Source: Thiosocius sp963719025
Lineage (GTDB): Bacteria; Pseudomonadota; Gammaproteobacteria; Chromatiales; Chromatiaceae
DNA length: 42,078 nucleotides
Reading direction: 5' to 3'
Assembly (NCBI GenBank): GCA_963719025.1
Contig: CAVRBK010000080.1
Coordinates: 1-42,078, forward strand
Part shown: one piece after another, positions 9,887-17,794 of the stretch
Numbering within the stretch: position 1 is the stretch's first letter
How the letters are laid out: every line of letters starts with the position of its first letter
Position numbers and translations under genes: made by a program
Notes under the pieces: model-generated
Database searches by the model: none
Told to the model about the DNA's origin: nothing
The model's input: only the letters and a program-made list of their open reading frames with translations

Positions 9887-10846
9887 TCAGCTTCCGTTGC
9901 ACCAGTAACAGGCATCCGCCATCGCGGACGAATCCTGATAGGTGGTCACCCAGCCTGGGAGTGCACGCGTACCTGAACCCGCCGCGTTGTCCGTCAACAG
10001 CTTTTCAGCATGCCGCGTCTTGCCATAGCCGGCCGGGCGGAACGACCGATCGGCCTGCCAATTGGTCTGTGTAGACGCCACGCTCGGCCGCCAGTGGCCA
10101 CCCGCAGCGACTGGCGCATAGGCGGCTGGCGCGGCAGCAGCCGGATAGCGCGCGGGCCAGTTGCCTGCCAAGGTCGGGTACGCCGATCGACTCGCCGGAC
10201 GATATGCAGGCGCATGCTGAGCATAGCGTTGGCTGCGCGCACTGAGTGACTGGGTCGCAGGACGCCAGCCCCCCATCACAGGAGCAACCCGCGCATAGCC
10301 GCCCTGCGGGCGGAAGCCTGGACTGACCGGCACGGCACGAACGCCATAGGTCGGCTGCCGGGGCTGCAGCGGCTGCCGGGCCGGCTGGTACCTGGCCTGT
10401 TCCGGCACGTTGGGACGCCAGGCGAACTGACGTGCAAAATGCGGCACCTGCTGCTGCATCGGCCGAACCATCGCGACATAAGGTTGACCCCAGCCGCGGT
10501 AAGCCGCAGGCATCGGCGTATAAACCGGTGCGGCAGGATAGCGCGCGACGTCGCGGTTCAGGCCGCGAGATGCACCCTCCCGGTAGCCGTTCCAGCGAAG
10601 GCTGCGCCTCTGCTGCGGCCTCAAAGAGGCCAGTCGGCCCGCCGCACGCGGGGCAGCTTGCGCCACCAGCCTGGGACGAAAATTCGGCATGTTGGCCACC
10701 CGCTGATAGTGCGGCGTGTAAGCCGCGCCGTAGGCCTGGGCAGGTCGCCATTGTTGCCCGAATGCCAGCGCCTCAGCACTCGAAAGCAGACTCCCGCCTA
10801 AAACTATAAATCCACTAAAAGCAATGACATACCTGCTAGACTTCAT
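9887..10846 (-). CDS. exported Arg/Pro/Tyr-rich protein with F-R-P motifs (paralogue 1)
   Basis: The protein has 319 residues and starts at ATG 10846 with GAGGAAGAG upstream. A clear signal peptide (residues about 1-28, VIAFSGFIVLGGSLLSSAEALA) precedes a low-complexity mature part rich in Arg, Pro, Ala, Tyr and Gln. It carries repeated aromatic-R/Q-P units: NFRPR, AWRPN, RYQPA, GFRPQ, GWRPA, HWRPS and SFRPAG. It ends in an aromatic/Cys tail, ACYWCNGS. I recognise no domain. It shares the F-R-P motif and aromatic end with the next two genes upstream and lies 18 bases before the ParA gene. An envelope or extracellular structural role is possible but unproven. Confidence 0.65.
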   Translation of the reverse strand: MKSSRYVIAFSGFIVLGGSLLSSAEALAFGQQWRPAQAYGAAYTPHYQRVANMPNFRPRLVAQAAPRAAGRLASLRPQQRRSLRWNGYREGASRGLNRDVARYPAAPVYTPMPAAYRGWGQPYVAMVRPMQQQVPHFARQFAWRPNVPEQARYQPARQPLQPRQPTYGVRAVPVSPGFRPQGGYARVAPVMGGWRPATQSLSARSQRYAQHAPAYRPASRSAYPTLAGNWPARYPAAAAPAAYAPVAAGGHWRPSVASTQTNWQADRSFRPAGYGKTRHAEKLLTDNAAGSGTRALPGWVTTYQDSSAMADACYWCNGS

Positions 10847-10943
10847 GCTCTTCCTCTCATAATTCTAATTAAGAGCCAGCGCTAAGCTGCCGGCCTGCGC
10901 ACCACACTGTCGCGGCGCGTGTTTTTGTTTTGATGGCGGGTGT

Positions 10944-11537
10944 TTACCAACCCGCCCAGTACGGTGCCGACGGCCGCAAAGCCCCTGCCCGCCGGTAATC
11001 GAATTGTCCGACGCCGGGCCATGCTGCAACGCTTTGGGCCGCAGCCTGGATTTGTTCGTAGGTTTGCTTCGCCTGCTGTCGTCGGGGCCGGAACTGGGCC
11101 TGAATCTGCCGCTGCTGCGCCGAATAGCCGGGCTGATGAGTGTCGTCGGCTAGGCCGCCCGCAGCCGGCCGCACGCTGGGCCTGAAACGCTCATTGGCAC
11201 CAAACGAGCGGGCTGCCGGCGCCGTTGCAGGGGCTGCGTAACGTGTCCCGGGCAGCAGCAGCGGCACCAGCCGCCGCGACGTGTCCGGGAGATATCGCCC
11301 GCCGGTCAGCGGCATTGTCACGGACCGTCCGGCCACCGAGACCTGTGGCCTCCAGCGATGCAACGGCGAACGCGTCTCAGTCCGCTGCCACGGACGAAAT
11401 TGTGGGCGCTTGGGCTGCGAAGAATAACCCGACCAAGCCGAGTGACCCGCCACGACGGGAGATACAGACACGCCTCCAAGGAACAACAGGGCCGACAATC
11501 CTATTGTTGACCCCAAGGAAAAAATCCGCGCGACCAA
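10944..11537 (-). CDS. exported Arg/Pro-rich protein with F-R-P motifs (paralogue 2)
   Basis: I chose the TTG at 11537 because GGGGGTGAT (plus-strand 11541-11549) matches the anti-Shine-Dalgarno almost fully and the resulting N-terminus is a good signal peptide (ARIFSLGSTIGLSALLFLGG, cleavage near VVAGHS). The open frame runs further upstream to 11630, but that part is not signal-like. The mature protein (about 160 residues) contains PQFRPWQR, RWRPQ, GGRYLPDTSR, NERFRPSVRP, QAQFRPRRQQAKQTYEQIQA and ends PYWAGW. These blocks align in order with those of the protein at 11875-12435. No known domain is recognised. Confidence 0.6.
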   Translation of the reverse strand: MVARIFSLGSTIGLSALLFLGGVSVSPVVAGHSAWSGYSSQPKRPQFRPWQRTETRSPLHRWRPQVSVAGRSVTMPLTGGRYLPDTSRRLVPLLLPGTRYAAPATAPAARSFGANERFRPSVRPAAGGLADDTHQPGYSAQQRQIQAQFRPRRQQAKQTYEQIQAAAQSVAAWPGVGQFDYRRAGALRPSAPYWAGW

Positions 11538-11540
11538 GAT

Positions 11541-11549
11541 ATCACCCCC
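11541..11549 (-). promoter_or_regulatory. ribosome binding site deciding a TTG start
   Basis: The minus strand reads GGGGGTGAT followed by ATC and TTG, so the G-run lies seven bases from the TTG at 11537. It matches GGAGGTGAT at eight of nine positions and supports a TTG start for paralogue 2. Confidence 0.5.
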
Positions 11550-11637
11550 CGACAAACGCCAAACACGAAAAATTCCGCCCCCGGCTTTCTCAACCCACAA
11601 TATATACGCTCTCGACAATGTGTCAATCACAATATCT

Positions 11638-11691
11638 TGTGTATAAAGGCTGTGGAAAACCGTGTGAAAACTGTGAATTGTTTGTGTAAAC
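11638..11691 (-). repeat. array of five DnaA-box-like 9-mers in one orientation
   Basis: Read on the minus strand against the DnaA consensus TTWTNCACA: TTATACACA (11638-11646, exact), TTTTCCACA (11651-11659, exact), GTTTTCACA (11663-11671, one mismatch), CAATTCACA (11672-11680, two mismatches) and GTTTACACA (11683-11691, one mismatch). Start-to-start spacings on the plus strand are 13, 12, 9 and 11 bases, close to one helical turn. All five have the same orientation. The neighbouring genes are not those usual for oriC. DnaA binding is inferred from the motif only. Confidence 0.45.
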
Positions 11692-11874
11692 CTCGTTTTT
11701 CGCCTTTTCCCGCGGAAACTTTTCGACGCCCCGTGCTCTGCAGGACTCGCCTGGGTTGCACTGCCAAAAAACGGCTAAACAGGTCTGCCGGACTGAAAAG
11801 CGCGACAGCTGCTGCACGACCGGGGCCGCTGGCCGACTAGCTGCGGTTCCCGGATGAGCGCGCGGCGGGTTCTT

Positions 11875-12435
11875 CTACCAACGCGGCCACTGCCCCGGGT
11901 ACCCGGGTATCGGTGGCGTGGGCAAGGCGGGATAGGGCATCGCCGGTGTGGCGGGATATTGAGGTGCGGCCTGCTCGGCCTGCAGTTCCTCGTAGGTCGG
12001 CTTGCGCCGTCGCGGCATTGGCCGAAACTGCGTGTCAGGATCGCCTTGCTGAGTGGCCGTAGCGCCGTCACCAGCGTATCCGCCAGAAAAACCGTACGGT
12101 GCTTCGCGCTCATCAGGGCGGAATTTGAACCCCAGTTCCTGGCCGCGGGTAATCGGGACCGCCTTGCGCGCGCCGGTGCGGGTGCCCGTCAGATCAGGCA
12201 ACCGGGTGCCGCGCAGGCCATTGCTTGCTGGAATGACCGGCCGCTGTCGCCTGGTGACGCCCTCTGACAGCCGATCATCGGCACGTGCCGTCGGCTGGAA
12301 CTCCGCCCGCGGCGTCGCAATGGTGGTGAGTGAAATGGCTGAAGCGGCGAAAGCGTCAACAGAAGGCAATAGGCCGAGAAGGGGCTGACATAGCCCCCCC
12401 AGCACCAGGCTCCACAAAAACTTCCGAGCGCCCAA
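11875..12435 (-). CDS. exported Arg/Pro-rich protein with F-R-P motifs (paralogue 3)
   Basis: I chose the TTG at 12435 because GGAGG (plus-strand 12445-12449) lies nine bases upstream and gives a signal peptide (ARKFLWSLVLGGLCQPLLGL, cleavage near AFA). An in-frame ATG at 12468 is the alternative. The mature part contains EFQPTARADDRLS, RRQRPVIP, GTRLPDLTGTR, GFKFRPDER, DTQFRPMPRRRKPTYEELQA and a Pro-rich tail ending GQWPRW. The ordered blocks correspond to those in the protein at 10944-11537, so the two are probably divergent paralogues. It starts about 80 bases after the RND permease stop, on the same strand. The family is not recognised. Confidence 0.6.
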   Translation of the reverse strand: MGARKFLWSLVLGGLCQPLLGLLPSVDAFAASAISLTTIATPRAEFQPTARADDRLSEGVTRRQRPVIPASNGLRGTRLPDLTGTRTGARKAVPITRGQELGFKFRPDEREAPYGFSGGYAGDGATATQQGDPDTQFRPMPRRRKPTYEELQAEQAAPQYPATPAMPYPALPTPPIPGYPGQWPRW

Positions 12436-12444
12436 GATCCAAAA

Positions 12445-12449
12445 CCTCC
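12445..12449 (-). promoter_or_regulatory. ribosome binding site deciding a TTG start
   Basis: The minus strand reads GGAGG, nine bases before the TTG at 12435. This is a far better initiation context than that of the upstream ATG at 12468. Confidence 0.5.
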
Positions 12450-12513
12450 AGCTTGCCGGCCATGTCACAACAGCGCACGTGACTCACGGTGCGCCGATCA
12501 AGGCCGTCTACCC

Positions 12514-12939
12514 CTAGTTTAGACCGTCACCGCCAGGTTTTCCGAGTGTTTTCAATTGGATACCCCGGCGACCTGCTGTCTTTTTGCGACTGGCGCCCAC
12601 ACTCGACTTGGCCTTGGCCGCCGCACGCCCCGGCGTTTCAACCTTGACTGTGGCACTGCCCTTCGTGGCAGCAGGCTTCGACGCCGCAGGTTTTGCTTTC
12701 GCCGCCGCTTTAGGTCTACCACTTTTTGTCGCGGCCTTGGCGGTCGTGGACTTGCCCGGAGCCGCGCGCTTTGTCGCGTCCTTTTCCGGCGCAGCCTGCT
12801 TCGCAACGGCTTTCTTGCTCACAGCCTTTCTTGCTGTGGATGGTTTTGCGACGGTTTTCTTCACCGGCGCCTTCCTGGCAGAGGCCTTCTTGGCGGCTGT
12901 TTTCTCGGATGCGCCGACTTTCTTCCGCGCTACCGCCTT
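12514..12939 (-). repeat. Lys/Ala-rich histone H1-like tail coding region
   Basis: The last 141 codons of the RND permease consist almost wholly of A, K, P, T, S and R with AAKK/ARKA/KPAA-type units, ending KTAGRRGIQLKTLGKPGG. The composition resembles histone H1-like bacterial proteins of the AlgP type. The frame is continuous with the permease and neither alternative frame gives a plausible protein, so it is not a frameshift product. Confidence 0.7.
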
Positions 12940-15900
12940 GGGTGCGGCGGCTGGTGCCGGCTCGACCGCAACGCCAGGAATACCCCCGGACGGCGCCGAC
13001 TGGACCGCCTCGTCTGCCTTTGTGACAGGTGTCGAAGCCGGTGCCGGCGTGACCGCCGCTGGCGACCGGCCGGGCTTCGATCTGAACAGACCGCGCACCC
13101 CCGACACCACGGCAGCCACTACGCCTATCGCACCAAACATCACCCCGGCGAATCCACTCCAGGCACGCACCCACAGCGGGTCACCGACACGCGGCGCCGC
13201 CTTCGGCCCCTGCCCGCCGTCATCCGGACCGCCACCCCGCGGGAACTTGCGGCACTTGGTGCTGCCGGCAACCGCACACAACGATTCGGCCGCGGCGACA
13301 CAGCCCAGCGGGATAACCACGAGCGTCAGAATCGTGGACACCATGACACCCGAGGCCAGCGAGATCGCCATCCCCTGGAAGATCGGATCGAAGAAAATGA
13401 CCGACGATCCACACACCAGCGCCAGCGCAGTGATCAGGATTGGGCGCGTTCGCGTCTTGCACGCCGTGATAACGGCATCCACGACCGAATCACCCTCCTG
13501 GATACGATGAACAGAGAAGTCCACCAGAAGGATCGAGTTGCGCACGATGATGCCGGCCAGCGCAATCCAGCCGATCATCGAGGTCGCAGTAAACTCTCCG
13601 CCCCAGCCGAACTGGAAAAACAGCATGTGTGCCGGAATGATACCGAGCAGGGTCAGCGGGATCGGCGCCATGATCAGCGCAGGGATTCGGAAGTTGCCGA
13701 ACTCCCAGACCACCAGGATGTAGATCAGCACCAGCGCAGCACCGAACGCGATCCCCATGTCGCGGAAGGTCTCGTAGGTGACCGTCCACTCGCCGGCCCA
13801 CTCGATCGCGGAAACGCTGTCGTCGGGTGGCGGTCCCATGTAGTACATGTTGTCGCAGAGATGCGCGCCGTCAGGTGTCTCGCAACCCAACTCCATGAGT
13901 TTGTCTTCGACCTGCAGCATGCCGTAGATCGGCGCGGCAAGCCGCCCCCCAACGTCGGCCACGACATACTCAACCGGCCGCAGATCCTTGTGATAAATAA
14001 TGTGGGATTCCTTGCGTCGCTCGAATGAACCGAGCTCACGCAGGGGCACAGCGGCGCCCGTATTCGGCGACTTCACCAGGATATCGCCAAGGCGGTTGAT
14101 CTGCGCCCGCTCCGCCAAAGGGACCTGGATGACGATGTTGATCGGTTCGTGGCCAGCGCGCTGTTTCACATCGCCCAGCACGAATCCACCCAGGGCCATC
14201 GACAATTCGCGATTGATGCTCTCTACCGAGATGCCACGCCGTTGGGCCTTTTCGTTGTCGACCTCGAAGTGCCAATAGTCGTATGGCTCGCGCATATAGT
14301 TGTCGACATCACGCAGGCTCTCCGTCTGGCCGAATATCTCAGTCAGATCGCGCGCCACCTGGCGGCGCGTTTCCGGATCGGGACCATGCACCTCGGCCAC
14401 CACCGACTGCAGCACCGGCGGCCCGGGCGGCATCTCGACCACAGCAAAGCGCGCACCACTGCCCTCAACCAGTTCTTTCACCTGGGCGCGCGCATCGACC
14501 GCAATCTGGTGACTCGAGCGCGAACGCTCACCCTTGTCGGTCAGTTGCAGTTGAACCTCGGCCTGCCAGGGTGACTGGCGCAGATAATAGTGGCGAACCA
14601 TGCCATTGAAATCGAACGGCCTCGCGGTACCGACATAGATCTGCGCCGCCAGCACCTCCGGCATGCGCCGCAGACGCTCGGCGATGATGTGCGCCATGTT
14701 GCCGGTATCGGGCAAAGGCGTGCCCTCTGGCATATCCAGGACAACCGAGAACTCGGGCTTGTTGTCCAGCGGCAGCATCTTCACCGCCACCCATTTGAAA
14801 TAGAAGAACGAACACATGACGATCAGGGTGCCCCACATCGCCAGCTTGAACAGGCGGGCCTTGCGCAGGTCGTTGATCATCGGCATGAGGATGCGGCGGT
14901 ACAGACGCTCCAGCCACTCGGCCTCTTTGTGTTCGCGTTTCTCCGCCGTCTTGAGGTAGTGCATGGTCGGACGGAACATGCCGTGGATCGCAAAATACGG
15001 GGTGAATGCAAAAGCGGCAAAAAGGGAGATCACCATCGCCACCGAGCCCAGCGCCGGGATCGGCAACATGTACGGCCCCATCATTCCACTGACGGCCCCC
15101 ATCGGCAGCAACGCACCGATTACGGTGAGGGTGGCCAGAATGGTCGGGTTGCCCACCTCGCGCACCGCGTCGACCGCGGTCTCCATATCGGTTTTGCCTT
15201 CCTCCAGCCATCGTCGATAGATGTTTTCGACAACCACGATGGCATCGTCGACCAGAATCCCGATGGAAAATATCAAGGCGAACAAAGACACCCTGTCGAT
15301 CGTAAAGTCGAGAAGCATGGCGCACAGAATCGTGAACAACAGCACGACAGGCACAACGAACAGCACGACAAACGCGGGTTTGAGCGCACGGAATGCAATC
15401 CACACCAGGAAGAACACAAACATGGTGGCGATGAACAACTTGAAGATCAGATCATTGACCTTCTGTTGCGCCGTGCGGCCGTAGTTGCGCGTCACACTGA
15501 TGTTCACATCGTTTGGAATCATCCGTCCGCGCAAGGCCTCGACCCGCTTGATCACCGCTTCGGCAACCGTGACCCCATTTGTGCCTTTCTTTTTTGCCAC
15601 GGCAATGGTGACGGACGGCACGCTGACCGCACGATCCGGCTCTTCCGCGGCCGCGCCGGTGTAATAAGCGACCGTCTGCGAGGCGTCCTCCGGTCCCTGC
15701 CTGACATCGGCGACGTCATGCACATAGACCGCCACGCCGTTGTGGTTCCCCACCTGCAGGCGATTAATATCTTCGACCGTCTCCAGAAAGGCGCCAGAGA
15801 CCACCATCATGTGCGTGCCGCCCGATTCAACGCCACCCATCTGCTGTTCGAGGTTGGTGGCAGTGATCGCGCCGGCCACCTGCGCAAGACTCAGACCATA

Positions 15901-16581
15901 GCCGGCCAGACGCTCGGGATAGACCTCGACCGTGACCTGCTCGGCCCGACCACCGACGACGAAGCTGTTGCCGGTCTCGGGGATCTCCTTGATGTGCTGC
16001 AGCACCGATTGCGCAAGCCGTCGCAGCTGTGAGTCGTCGACATCGGGGACCCCGTCGCCGTTGTAGTCATGCTCCGACCAAAGGGTCAGGTTCACGATCG
16101 GCACGTCATCAATACCCTTGGCCTTGACCAATGGCGGCATGACGCCTGGCGGAATGCGGTCCATGTTCGATTCGAGCTTGTCGTTCACCTTGACCAGCGA
16201 GTTTTCCATCTCCTCGCCAACCTCGAACTGAATGGTCACCACGCCCATGCCGCGCTGACTCGCGGAATAGACATGTTTGACCCCTTCGATCTCGTACATG
16301 ATGCGCTCGAGCGGCTGCACGGCCAGCGACGCGACCTGGTCCGGATCCGCACCCGGGTACTGAACGATCAAATCGACCATCGGTACCGAGATCTGCGGAT
16401 CTTCCTGGCGCGGCGTTGCCATCAGACCCAGGATGCCGAGCAGCAGCATCGCCATGTAGAGCAGCGGCGAGAGCGGCGAGTTGATAAAAAATCGCGCCAT
16501 GTTGCCGGCGAGACCCAGATTGTTTTCTGGCGCGGCGTCAGGCTGCGATGGGCCGGAGGGAGGCGTAGCTTGATCGCTCAT
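12514..16581 (-). CDS. RND-family efflux permease with calcium-loop motif and Lys/Ala-rich C-terminal tail
   Basis: This 1355-residue AcrB-type inner-membrane pump is about 300 residues longer than usual. It shows TM1 (LLYMAMLLLGILGLMATPR), the TM4 aspartate pair (GILVDDAIVVVENIYRRW), a repeat of the fold in the second half and TM10 (GIIVRNSILLVDF). Two unusual points: the first periplasmic domain carries D-Y-N-G-D-G-V-P-D-V-D-D (residues 172-183), a perfect DxNxDGxxDxxD calcium loop, and a loop near residues 880-895 has two cysteines. After TM12 there is a Gly/Pro linker, one further hydrophobic segment (AGVMFGAIGVVAAVVSGV) and a 141-residue Lys/Ala tail. It is preceded by its adaptor gene, 70 bases away. 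The substrate is unknown, and no outer-membrane channel gene is in the window. Confidence 0.85.
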   Translation of the reverse strand: MSDQATPPSGPSQPDAAPENNLGLAGNMARFFINSPLSPLLYMAMLLLGILGLMATPRQEDPQISVPMVDLIVQYPGADPDQVASLAVQPLERIMYEIEGVKHVYSASQRGMGVVTIQFEVGEEMENSLVKVNDKLESNMDRIPPGVMPPLVKAKGIDDVPIVNLTLWSEHDYNGDGVPDVDDSQLRRLAQSVLQHIKEIPETGNSFVVGGRAEQVTVEVYPERLAGYGLSLAQVAGAITATNLEQQMGGVESGGTHMMVVSGAFLETVEDINRLQVGNHNGVAVYVHDVADVRQGPEDASQTVAYYTGAAAEEPDRAVSVPSVTIAVAKKKGTNGVTVAEAVIKRVEALRGRMIPNDVNISVTRNYGRTAQQKVNDLIFKLFIATMFVFFLVWIAFRALKPAFVVLFVVPVVLLFTILCAMLLDFTIDRVSLFALIFSIGILVDDAIVVVENIYRRWLEEGKTDMETAVDAVREVGNPTILATLTVIGALLPMGAVSGMMGPYMLPIPALGSVAMVISLFAAFAFTPYFAIHGMFRPTMHYLKTAEKREHKEAEWLERLYRRILMPMINDLRKARLFKLAMWGTLIVMCSFFYFKWVAVKMLPLDNKPEFSVVLDMPEGTPLPDTGNMAHIIAERLRRMPEVLAAQIYVGTARPFDFNGMVRHYYLRQSPWQAEVQLQLTDKGERSRSSHQIAVDARAQVKELVEGSGARFAVVEMPPGPPVLQSVVAEVHGPDPETRRQVARDLTEIFGQTESLRDVDNYMREPYDYWHFEVDNEKAQRRGISVESINRELSMALGGFVLGDVKQRAGHEPINIVIQVPLAERAQINRLGDILVKSPNTGAAVPLRELGSFERRKESHIIYHKDLRPVEYVVADVGGRLAAPIYGMLQVEDKLMELGCETPDGAHLCDNMYYMGPPPDDSVSAIEWAGEWTVTYETFRDMGIAFGAALVLIYILVVWEFGNFRIPALIMAPIPLTLLGIIPAHMLFFQFGWGGEFTATSMIGWIALAGIIVRNSILLVDFSVHRIQEGDSVVDAVITACKTRTRPILITALALVCGSSVIFFDPIFQGMAISLASGVMVSTILTLVVIPLGCVAAAESLCAVAGSTKCRKFPRGGGPDDGGQGPKAAPRVGDPLWVRAWSGFAGVMFGAIGVVAAVVSGVRGLFRSKPGRSPAAVTPAPASTPVTKADEAVQSAPSGGIPGVAVEPAPAAAPKAVARKKVGASEKTAAKKASARKAPVKKTVAKPSTARKAVSKKAVAKQAAPEKDATKRAAPGKSTTAKAATKSGRPKAAAKAKPAASKPAATKGSATVKVETPGRAAAKAKSSVGASRKKTAGRRGIQLKTLGKPGGDGLN

Positions 16582-16651
16582 GCGTTCTTCAGTCCGTTTT
16601 GTCTAGTCCGCGCCGGTCGCATTGCCGGCGCCGAGAGGGGCACGCGGGGGT

Positions 16652-17794
16652 TTACTCGCCGCGCGTTCTGCTGGTCATGTCAGGACCGGGATTCGGATAT
16701 ACACGATCGCCCGGCGCAATGCCGGACAGCACCATGGTCATGCCGTTGTCCAACAGCTTGCCCTGGCGGATCATCCGCAGCTCAGGTTCGCCCTGGTCAT
16801 TCTGGATATACACGACAGGCAGACTGCCGCGATAACGGATCGCTGTACTCGGGATCACCGGCAACTGACTGTTGGCGGGCCCGGTCGCATCGGGAATCAG
16901 CACCCGTGCATACATACCCGGCTTCGACACGCCCTGCGGGATATCGAACTTCACCTTGACCGTATGGCGCTGCGAATCGGCCATCGGAAACACCTGGGCG
17001 ATGCGCACGGCAACCGGCTCAGGGTGACTGTCGAAGGTGGCCGCATTCTGCAGCACGCTCATCGGCTGCAGCCCCTGCGCCAGTCCTGCGGGCACATCAA
17101 CCTCAATCTGCAGCCAGGTCACGTCGGCAAACTTCAACATCGGCTGCCCGGGCTGCACGGTATCGCCTTCCTCAACGTACTTCTCAACGATGACACCATC
17201 GAAAGGTGCGAGGCTCTTGGCGTCACGCAGCTTTGCATCGATGGCGCGAATCTCGGACTGGGTGCGCACAATGGCGCTGCGCGCCTGCTCCATCCGCGTA
17301 CTCGCGCCATACAGATCGGCACTGCGCTCGGCGCCGCGATCACGCTGCCCCATGAAATCCTCGGCCGGGCGGGTGAACATCTGATCAAAGAGATTGGGAA
17401 TCCCCATGCCTCCCGGACCGGAATTCGACTGCGGCGACCAGAGTTCGCGCGAGTACTGCACCCCGGCATTGCGCATCTCGGCATCGGCCGCCGACAACTG
17501 CGCATAGGCCGCGCTGCGTTTGGCCATCAACTCGTCTTCGTCGAGCGCAACCAGCGTGGTACCTGATTGAAACGATTCGCCCTCAATACCCGCGATGAAT
17601 TTGACCCGACCCGGCTGCTGTGCGGCCAGAGTCACTTCTTTAAAAGGCACTACGTTGCCGCTGACGACAACCGTCGGGGTCTCGGACGATTGTTTGACGA
17701 TAAAGATGTCTTCGAACTGCCGATCCCGCGCGAAAGTCGGCGAGCCGAACGTGATCATCGCAGCGGTGAACGAGGTAAGCAGTAACTTGTGCAT
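16652..17794 (-). CDS. RND periplasmic adaptor (membrane fusion protein, HlyD/AcrA type)
   Basis: From ATG 17794 the protein has 380 residues: a signal peptide (about 1-22, KLLLTSFTAAMITFGSPTFA), a beta-barrel/lipoyl part (VTLAAQQPGRVKFI ... ESFQSGTTLVALDEDEL), an alpha-hairpin with a Gly/Pro/Asn-rich insertion (SPQSNSGPGGMGIPNLFDQM, about residues 118-137), the second lipoyl half (APFDGVIVEKYVEEGDTVQPG) and a membrane-proximal barrel (VIPSTAIRYRGSLPVVYIQ). It links the permease to an outer-membrane channel. The longer frame to 17863 adds a non-signal leader. The insertion in the hairpin is unusual and could affect the choice of outer-membrane partner. Confidence 0.85.
   Translation of the reverse strand: MHKLLLTSFTAAMITFGSPTFARDRQFEDIFIVKQSSETPTVVVSGNVVPFKEVTLAAQQPGRVKFIAGIEGESFQSGTTLVALDEDELMAKRSAAYAQLSAADAEMRNAGVQYSRELWSPQSNSGPGGMGIPNLFDQMFTRPAEDFMGQRDRGAERSADLYGASTRMEQARSAIVRTQSEIRAIDAKLRDAKSLAPFDGVIVEKYVEEGDTVQPGQPMLKFADVTWLQIEVDVPAGLAQGLQPMSVLQNAATFDSHPEPVAVRIAQVFPMADSQRHTVKVKFDIPQGVSKPGMYARVLIPDATGPANSQLPVIPSTAIRYRGSLPVVYIQNDQGEPELRMIRQGKLLDNGMTMVLSGIAPGDRVYPNPGPDMTSRTRGE

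Larger units (their letters stand above)
11538..11874. other. intergenic region between paralogues 2 and 3
   Basis: This 337-base gap is locally AT-richer than its surroundings. It holds the repeat array at 11638-11691 and the ribosome binding site of paralogue 2. I see no convincing gene in it; a short Cys-containing frame at 11618-11689 overlaps the repeats and is probably a by-product of them. A promoter for paralogue 2 is likely here but I cannot place it with confidence. Confidence 0.5.

Noticed and set aside
11618..11689. 23-residue frame with the Cys pattern GCGKPCENC, a possible zinc micro-protein
   Set aside because: It lies on the TGTG repeat array, which by itself yields Cys and Val codons, and I see no ribosome binding site. 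The DNA repeat explains it better.
12556..14028. Very long plus-strand frames opposite the RND permease (up to 490 codons)
   Set aside because: Arg/His-rich shadows of a GC-rich, intact gene on the other strand, with no domain or ribosome site.
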